Shown here piece by piece: positions 5,329 to 9,837 of a DNA stretch of 9,837 nt (within the stretch, counting starts at the first letter, position 1; the number at the start of each line of letters is the position of its first letter). The notes under the pieces were generated by a model. The model did no database searches. It was given only the letters and a program-made list of their open reading frames with translations, and had not been told where the DNA came from. The stretch is taken from contig JAZQTM010000087.1 in assembly GCA_045630765.1 (NCBI GenBank), positions 1 to 9,837 on the forward strand, given 5' to 3'. Source of the stretch: RGIG3009 sp045630765 (GTDB lineage Bacteria; Bacillota; Clostridia; Oscillospirales; Acutalibacteraceae). A program made the position numbers and the translations under genes.

Positions 5329-5988
5329 GTGCTTTTTGATGTCATCAACGGCAATTACAGCTTTTTGGAATTGTTGTTGTCGATTATCAGTTATATTCTG
5401 CTCGTTCTGGTTATGCTACCCGTTCACGAGTTGGCGCACGCTTGGGTTGCCACCAAGTTGGGTGACGATACACCCCGCTGGCACGGACGCCTGACTGCTA
5501 ATCCCTTTGCACACTTGGATCTCTGGGGGACGCTGATGCTGGTCTTGTTCGGCTTCGGCTATGCAAAGCCCGTGCCGGTCAATTCGCGCAATTTTCGCAA
5601 GCCGCGTCGTGATATGGCGCTGGTTGCGCTTGCCGGTCCGCTTTCCAACTTGCTGATGGCAACGGTGATGCTGTTGCTGTTTCGGTTGTTAAAGCTTCTG
5701 CCGTTTGCGTCGGGTGTGGTGTTGATGGTCGGTGCAACGTTAGTCAACATCGTTGCTCGGATCAATATTGGGCTTGCCGTATTTAATTTATTACCAATCC
5801 CGCCGCTTGACGGTTCGCGCATTTTCAGTGCGTTTTTGCCGCCTCGATGGGCGTTTTGGATGATGCAACACGAACATCAAATTCGCATTCTTCTGATCGT
5901 CTTGTTAGCGACCGGTGCATTAAGTACACCGATCACTTTGGTATCTCGTTACGTGTATCAAATACTCTTGAAAGTCTGTGGTTTCTAA
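5329..5988 (+). CDS. Site-2-type intramembrane metalloprotease (M50)
   Basis: The 219-residue polytopic membrane protein is an M50 zinc protease, a family that cuts membrane-embedded substrates. HELAH (33-37) supplies the zinc histidines and catalytic glutamate. NLLPIPPLDG (153-162) supplies the third zinc ligand, D161. AGPLSN (102-107) is a conserved membrane-segment motif. About five hydrophobic segments are visible (roughly 13-32, 64-80, 96-120, 126-145 and 185-215). There is no PDZ or CBS domain, so this is the minimal short form common in Firmicutes. GTG 5329 is preferred as start because GAGGGGG ends nine bases upstream. The in-frame TTG at 5296 sits at the predicted transcription start. 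The stop abuts the scpA ATG with no gap (TAAATG), implying translational coupling. The substrate is unknown, and it is too generic to call SpoIVFB. Confidence 0.88.
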   Translation: MLFDVINGNYSFLELLLSIISYILLVLVMLPVHELAHAWVATKLGDDTPRWHGRLTANPFAHLDLWGTLMLVLFGFGYAKPVPVNSRNFRKPRRDMALVALAGPLSNLLMATVMLLLFRLLKLLPFASGVVLMVGATLVNIVARINIGLAVFNLLPIPPLDGSRIFSAFLPPRWAFWMMQHEHQIRILLIVLLATGALSTPITLVSRYVYQILLKVCGF

Positions 5989-6711
5989 ATGGAAATTTCG
6001 TACAAGCTGCCGGATTTTGAAGGACCTCTCGACCTCCTTCTTTATCTGGTGCAAAAGAACAAACTGAATATTTACGATATTCCGATCCACGAGTTGCTCG
6101 AGCAATATCTTTCCACCATCCAAACGATGCAAGAACTGGACATGGAGGTTGCTACGGAATTCTTGGATATGGCGGCGCGTTTGGTGCAGATCAAATCTGC
6201 CATGCTGTTGCCCAAGCACGAGGAAGGGGACGACCTTCGCCAGCAGTTGTCGGGCGAATTGATTGAATACCAATTGTGTCAAGAAGCGGCGCGTCGTATG
6301 CAACCGCTGTACATTGGCGGAGACTTGTTTGTGCGTGACCCCGCCGAGGTGGAACCGGATTACACCTATCGCCGCACGCATCCCGCGTCGGTACTGCTTG
6401 ACGCCTATTTTGCGGCTGCCGGCCGAGGACAACGTAAACTTCCGCCTTCGCCGCAGGCATTCCATTCGATCGTTGCGAAGAAGATCGTATCTGTATCTTC
6501 AAAAATCATTTTTGTGTTACGTCGCTTGCGCGTCGGAAAATCGGTATCGTACCAGTCGTTGTACGGTGGTGCGCGGAATAAGTCTGAATTGGTCGCCACG
6601 TTTTTGGCGGTACTGGAGCTTATCAAGGGCAAACGCATTTTAGTCGATGGCGAGGGCGAAAGCCAACAGGTAACACTGATCGGCAAGGGAGAGTTAAACG
6701 ATGGAAATTAA
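5989..6711 (+). CDS. scpA: Segregation and condensation protein A (kleisin)
   Basis: ScpA is the kleisin subunit of the SMC-ScpAB condensin. It bridges the two SMC ATPase heads and binds ScpB, acting on the nucleoid to compact and segregate chromosomes. FEGPLDLLL (10-18) is the diagnostic N-terminal motif. It is followed by the helical SMC-neck-binding domain and LDMAARLVQIKSAMLLP (59-75). The last ~80 residues form the winged-helix domain that contacts the SMC head, with the family-typical LAVLELIKGKRI. At 240 residues it is a usual length. It starts directly after the protease stop codon, and its 3' end overlaps scpB by 11 bases. Confidence 0.95.
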   Translation: MEISYKLPDFEGPLDLLLYLVQKNKLNIYDIPIHELLEQYLSTIQTMQELDMEVATEFLDMAARLVQIKSAMLLPKHEEGDDLRQQLSGELIEYQLCQEAARRMQPLYIGGDLFVRDPAEVEPDYTYRRTHPASVLLDAYFAAAGRGQRKLPPSPQAFHSIVAKKIVSVSSKIIFVLRRLRVGKSVSYQSLYGGARNKSELVATFLAVLELIKGKRILVDGEGESQQVTLIGKGELNDGN

Positions 6712-7288
6712 AGAATATAAAGCCGCCATTGAGGCGATACTGTTTGCAAACGGCGAGCCGATCGGTGCCGATCGTTTGGCGGAACTGTTGGAACTGGATG
6801 TGGAAACCGTCCACCGCTTGGCAGGCGATTTGATGAGTGAGATCAATACCCGCAACGGCGGGATTGTGATGGTACGGTTGGACGAGCAGTATCAATTATG
6901 CACTCGCAAAGAACATGCGGACTTGATCCGTCGCGCGCTGGATATTCGCCGCAATACCCCGTTGTCGCAAGCGGCGATGGAGGTGCTGGCGATTATTGCC
7001 TACAACCAACCGGTTACCAAAGCGTTTATCGAACAGGTGCGCGGTGTGGATTGCGGCGCTGTTATCCAAGGCTTGGTACAAAAAAATCTCATTGAGGAAT
7101 GCGGACGTTTGGAGTTGCCCGGCCGCCCGTTGTTGTATGGGACAACCCCCGTGTTTTTGCGTAGCTTTGGGGTGTCCAAACTGGACGAGCTGCCGCCGCT
7201 CCCGCAAAAAGAGGAGCAGGCGCGTATGATAGAAACGACGCTTGAAGAAGTGATCGATCAAGCCCAACCGACAGAAAACGAAGAGTGA
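6701..7288 (+). CDS. scpB: Segregation and condensation protein B
   Basis: ScpB dimerises and binds the central region of ScpA in the SMC condensin complex. The 195-residue protein has two winged-helix domains (about 4-80 and 86-160). It carries the family signatures AYNQPVTKAFIEQVRGVD (100-117) and LPGRPLLYGTT (139-149). The C-terminal ~35 residues are acidic and probably disordered. ATG 6701 lies inside the end of scpA in another frame, preceded by AAGGGA at 6685-6690. The overlap suggests coupled, balanced synthesis of the two partners. A weak 5-bp hairpin follows the stop codon (7290-7305) but lacks a T-run and is not a convincing terminator. Confidence 0.95.
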   Translation: MEIKEYKAAIEAILFANGEPIGADRLAELLELDVETVHRLAGDLMSEINTRNGGIVMVRLDEQYQLCTRKEHADLIRRALDIRRNTPLSQAAMEVLAIIAYNQPVTKAFIEQVRGVDCGAVIQGLVQKNLIEECGRLELPGRPLLYGTTPVFLRSFGVSKLDELPPLPQKEEQARMIETTLEEVIDQAQPTENEE

Positions 7289-7345
7289 TTGCCATTTGGT
7301 TGGCATTCCGTTATCGCGTAAAAGTACAGCAAGGAGGTTTCTATT

Positions 7346-7720
7346 ATGGAAAACAAAGTGCAGAATCTGATGGGTCTGTCTATTGACAAGATCAAAGAAA
7401 TGGTGGATGTCAACACCGTTATCGGTGAGCCGATGACGTTGGCGGACGGCATGACCTTGATTCCCGTTTCGCGGGTGTCGTACGGTTTTGCTTCCGGTGG
7501 ATCCGATCTGCCCACCAAAAGCACACAAGAATTGTTTGGCGGCGGCGGCGGTGCCGGTATCACTATTGTTCCGATCGCCTTTTTGTGTATCACGGGCGGC
7601 AACGTTCGCGTGGTGCCGATGGTATCCGCGCCGGATACGCTCAATCAAGCCGTTAATATGATCCCCGACGTGGTAGATCGCATCGGTGGCTTCTTCAACA
7701 AGGAGAAGAAAGAGGGTTAA
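7346..7720 (+). CDS. ytfJ: GerW-family sporulation protein YtfJ
   Basis: The 124-residue protein matches the YtfJ/GerW family: an N-terminal MGLSIDKIKEMVDVNTVIGEP segment (9-29), VSRVSYGFASGGSD (41-54), a glycine run in FGGGGGAGITIVP (64-76), and NVRVVP (85-90). Family members are made in sporulating Firmicutes, and the Bacillus subtilis homologue is linked to the spore and germination; the biochemical role is not established. The start is well supported by AAGGAGG at 7331-7337. It lies 57 bases after scpB and probably belongs to the same transcript, though a sporulation-specific internal promoter in that gap cannot be excluded. Its presence implies a spore-forming lineage. Confidence 0.92.
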   Translation: MENKVQNLMGLSIDKIKEMVDVNTVIGEPMTLADGMTLIPVSRVSYGFASGGSDLPTKSTQELFGGGGGAGITIVPIAFLCITGGNVRVVPMVSAPDTLNQAVNMIPDVVDRIGGFFNKEKKEG

Positions 7721-7730
7721 ATACGGATCG

Positions 7731-7754
7731 CCTCGCATACCATTGGTAGCGAGG
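7731..7754 (+). promoter_or_regulatory. Hairpin covering part of the dacF-like gene's ribosome binding site
   Basis: CCTCGC (7731-7736) pairs with GCGAGG (7749-7754), and TACC (7738-7741) pairs with GGTA (7745-7748), leaving one bulged A and an ATT loop. The 3' strand contains GAGG, a possible Shine-Dalgarno sequence 13 bases before the ATG. A second candidate, AGGTG (7756-7760), stays exposed. There is no T-run, so it is not a terminator. It may tune translation or protect the mRNA; the effect is inference. Confidence 0.4.
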
Positions 7755-7767
7755 TAGGTGTCGTATT

Positions 7768-8889
7768 ATGCTCAAACGAGGACTTACAGTTGCTTGTCTG
7801 CTTTTCTTGCTGCCGTGCTCGGTGATGGCGGAATCTCTATCGCTCTCATCGTTGTCGGCGGTTGTGTATGAGCCGGGAAGCGGTCGCGTTTTATATGCGA
7901 AAGATCCGGATACCAAACGTCCGATGGCAAGCACGACAAAGCTGATGACTGCTTTGGTTGCCGCTGATTGCTTGTCGATGGAATCCACTGTGACAGTTCC
8001 GCAAACGGCGGTGCTGGTAGAAGGATCGTCGATGGGTTTGCGCGGTGGGGATACCCTCACGGTGCGTGATCTGCTTGTCGGCATGCTGTTATCTTCGGGT
8101 AACGATGCTGCCAATGCAACCGCCTTGTTGAGCGCGGGCTCGTTACCGTCGTTTGCTGCACGTATGAATGCGAAGGCGGCATCTCTCGGTATGACGCGTT
8201 CGTTGTTCGTGACGCCCTCCGGGTTGGACGAAGGGGGACACAGTTCTACTGCGCGAGATATGGCTTTGCTTGGCGCGGCAGTGCTGAAATCGCCTGAACT
8301 TGCCGCAATCTGTGCTCAAAAGCAAGCGACTGTTACGATTTCCGGCAATCGTGTAACACTTTCAAATCACAATCGACTGCTGTCGTTGTATGAGCCTGCT
8401 ATCGGGCTGAAAACCGGTTTTACGAAACAGTCGGGGCGATGCTTGGTATCGGCGGCGCAACGTGACTGCGTTACGCTGGTGGTTGCCACCTTGAATGGCG
8501 GTGATTACTGGAACGACCATATCGCGTTATATGAATACGGGTTTTCCAAGACCGAATCGGTATCGCTCATTGTACCTGACTTGCCGATGGTATCGGTATG
8601 CGGCGGTACCTCGTCGTCTGTCCCGTTGCGGGCGGATCCACCTGAACCGATCACGTTGCTTAAAGGGGAAAAGGCGGCGGTAACTTGTCGTGTGGAGATG
8701 CCGACTTTCGTGTGGGCGCCGCTTGAAGCGGGGGAGCAACTTGGTGCGATCGTCTACGAACTGGACGGAGCGATATTGCGCGAAATACCCGTTACAGCCG
8801 AATATGCGGTAGCTGAGAGAGCACCGCTGGGATTTTTTATAAAATGGAAGCGTCAGCTTCATGGATTGCTGACGGCGTTATTGGAGTAA
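7768..8889 (+). CDS. D-alanyl-D-alanine carboxypeptidase (S11, DacF/DacB-like)
   Basis: The 373-residue secreted penicillin-binding protein of peptidase family S11 removes the terminal D-Ala from peptidoglycan stem peptides and so limits cross-linking. All three active-site motifs are present: STTK (55-58, nucleophile S55), SGN (110-112) and KTG (215-217). Residues 1-21 form a signal peptide with likely cleavage at VMA|ES. Residues ~270-345 match the beta-rich C-terminal domain of PBP5-like enzymes. The last ~20 residues (LGFFIKWKRQLHGLLTALL) form a hydrophobic/basic tail suited to membrane attachment. The position between ytfJ and rluB recalls the scp-dacB-rluB cluster of Bacillus and suggests a role in the spore cortex, but a vegetative role is equally compatible. 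The DacB or DacF assignment cannot be settled by reading. Confidence 0.93.
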   Translation: MLKRGLTVACLLFLLPCSVMAESLSLSSLSAVVYEPGSGRVLYAKDPDTKRPMASTTKLMTALVAADCLSMESTVTVPQTAVLVEGSSMGLRGGDTLTVRDLLVGMLLSSGNDAANATALLSAGSLPSFAARMNAKAASLGMTRSLFVTPSGLDEGGHSSTARDMALLGAAVLKSPELAAICAQKQATVTISGNRVTLSNHNRLLSLYEPAIGLKTGFTKQSGRCLVSAAQRDCVTLVVATLNGGDYWNDHIALYEYGFSKTESVSLIVPDLPMVSVCGGTSSSVPLRADPPEPITLLKGEKAAVTCRVEMPTFVWAPLEAGEQLGAIVYELDGAILREIPVTAEYAVAERAPLGFFIKWKRQLHGLLTALLE

Positions 8890-8893
8890 CACT

Positions 8894-9709
8894 ATGGCTT
8901 TAACACGATTACAAAAAATACTTGCTGACCGCGGCGTGGCTTCGCGCCGTAAAGCGGAGGAACTTATTGAACAGGGACACGTTCGCGTTAACGGACATCC
9001 TGCCAAGATCGGCGACAAGGCGGACGACCGCCGTGATGTGATTTCCGTGCGCGGTAAGCGTATCGATGCACCGCCTGAACTGATGTATTTGATGCTACAT
9101 AAGCCGCGTGGATACATTACCACGTTGAGTGATGAAAACGGTCGGAAATGCGTTGCCGATCTGGTGCGCGATGTAGGGGTGCGGGTGTATCCTATCGGGC
9201 GGTTGGACAAGGATTCTGAGGGCTTGTTGCTCTTTACAAATGACGGTGCGTTTTCCAACGCGATGATGCACCCGACGGCGCACGTGCCGAAGCGTTACCG
9301 CGTGACGGTGCGGTCAGAGGTCACGGAAGAACAACTTTCACGTTTCGAGCAGGGGGTACTGATCGACGGTAAAAAGACCTTGCCTGCTGAAGCTGTGATC
9401 GTTACGGAAGAAAAAGAAACACCCGATTCGCCGGCGCGTACCGTGCTGGAAATCGTGTTGTATGAAGGCAGAAATCGTCAGATCCGTAAAATGTGTGAAG
9501 CACTGGGGCTGGAGGTTGTTCGTCTGAAACGTACGGCGATCGGCACGGTGAAACTCGGTATGTTGCCGTTGGGCAAATGGCGGTTACTGGATCCGAAGGA
9601 AGTGCGCGCGTTGCTGGTGGCGGCGCAAGTCAACGAAAAGATTGCTGCCAAATATATCAAGAACGGAAAAGGACAGGGGAATTATGGTAGAAGTACATCC
9701 CGCCGATAA
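8894..9709 (+). CDS. rluB: rRNA pseudouridine synthase, RsuA/RluB family
   Basis: The enzyme converts a uridine of ribosomal RNA to pseudouridine. Firmicute RluB acts on 23S rRNA near the peptidyl-transferase region. Residues 3-50 are an S4 RNA-binding domain (RLQKILADRGVASRRKAEEL at 5-24). The catalytic motif GRLDKDSEGLLLFTND (102-117) places the essential aspartate at D105. EGRNRQIRKM and the RLKRTAIG segment are further family motifs. At 271 residues it is slightly longer than the core, with a basic, probably flexible C-terminus rich in K, G, R and S. The ribosome binding site GGAG (8883-8886) lies at the end of the preceding gene, only 4 bases away, so the pair is coupled. RluB rather than RsuA is favoured by context. 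Confidence 0.92.
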   Translation: MALTRLQKILADRGVASRRKAEELIEQGHVRVNGHPAKIGDKADDRRDVISVRGKRIDAPPELMYLMLHKPRGYITTLSDENGRKCVADLVRDVGVRVYPIGRLDKDSEGLLLFTNDGAFSNAMMHPTAHVPKRYRVTVRSEVTEEQLSRFEQGVLIDGKKTLPAEAVIVTEEKETPDSPARTVLEIVLYEGRNRQIRKMCEALGLEVVRLKRTAIGTVKLGMLPLGKWRLLDPKEVRALLVAAQVNEKIAAKYIKNGKGQGNYGRSTSRR

Positions 9710-9837
9710 GGCGAAAACCGAAGAATTGGCAAAGCGTGCAGGTGTATCGTTACCGGTGCAGGCGATGAATATGACCCGCGCGGGGGACGAGCTTGGCTAC
9801 GTTTTATATACCATTGATCGCGATACGATCGAGATCG
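9684..9837 (+). CDS. Start of a gene of unknown function, cut by the window edge
   Basis: An open frame from ATG 9684 runs to the window end with no stop codon (about 51 codons), overlapping the end of rluB by 26 bases in another frame. AAAAGGA (9667-9673) is a plausible ribosome binding site. The visible protein begins MVEVHPADKAKTEEL and continues to GDELGYVLYTIDRDTIEI. The last part faintly resembles the first beta strands of GNAT acetyltransferases (GYVLY followed by a turn and a second strand), but too little is present to assign a function. The tight overlap makes it the next gene of the operon. Confidence 0.65.
   Translation, partial: MVEVHPADKAKTEELAKRAGVSLPVQAMNMTRAGDELGYVLYTIDRDTIEI

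Noticed and set aside
7290..7305. Terminator between scpB and ytfJ
   Set aside because: The hairpin has only five base pairs and no T-run, so it is unlikely to stop transcription.

Overview
The window looks like a chromosomal segment of a spore-forming, low-to-medium-GC Firmicute, most likely a gut Clostridia (Oscillospirales/Ruminococcaceae-like; the family is inference). Evidence for this is the order M50 protease - scpA - scpB - ytfJ (GerW-type sporulation protein) - S11 D-Ala-D-Ala carboxypeptidase - rluB, a zinc-binding (C+) ribosomal protein L28, strong AGGAGG-type ribosome binding sites, and many rho-independent terminators with A-tract/T-tract flanks. No rRNA, complete tRNA, CRISPR array or recognisable transposase or integrase is visible.

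Bases 1-1171 are the accessory part. They start with what looks like the 3' tail of a tRNA followed by a terminator. A second, near-identical tail (89-103) with its own terminator follows. Next comes an unusual array of small hairpins (141-337) separated by a conserved octamer, which reads GTGATATT in the left half and AATATCAC in the right half. A promoter, a perfect 11-bp inverted repeat wrapped around the ribosome binding site, and a Cro/CI-type (XRE) regulator follow. The regulator has a C-terminal beta-helix-like region with a 16-residue repeat, and a terminator closes the block. The ATATCA/TGATAT hexamer of the array linkers recurs in the regulator's inverted repeat, so array and regulator may form one system; this is a hypothesis.

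Bases 1264-4949 hold metabolic genes. A monocistronic cytoplasmic GH39-family glycoside hydrolase (+) converges, through one shared bidirectional terminator, on a two-gene minus-strand operon. That operon is ppa (inorganic pyrophosphatase) followed by pncB (nicotinate phosphoribosyltransferase), which fits because pncB releases pyrophosphate. rpmB (L28) is also on the minus strand, with its own promoter and terminator.

Bases 5262-9837 appear to be one long plus-strand operon driven from a promoter at 5262-5290, divergent from rpmB. It encodes a site-2-type membrane protease, the condensin subunits ScpA and ScpB (11-nt gene overlap), YtfJ, a secreted penicillin-binding carboxypeptidase, a RsuA/RluB-type rRNA pseudouridine synthase, and the first ~51 codons of a further gene cut by the window edge. 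The themes are chromosome segregation, cell wall/sporulation and ribosome maturation, the conserved scp neighbourhood of Firmicutes.
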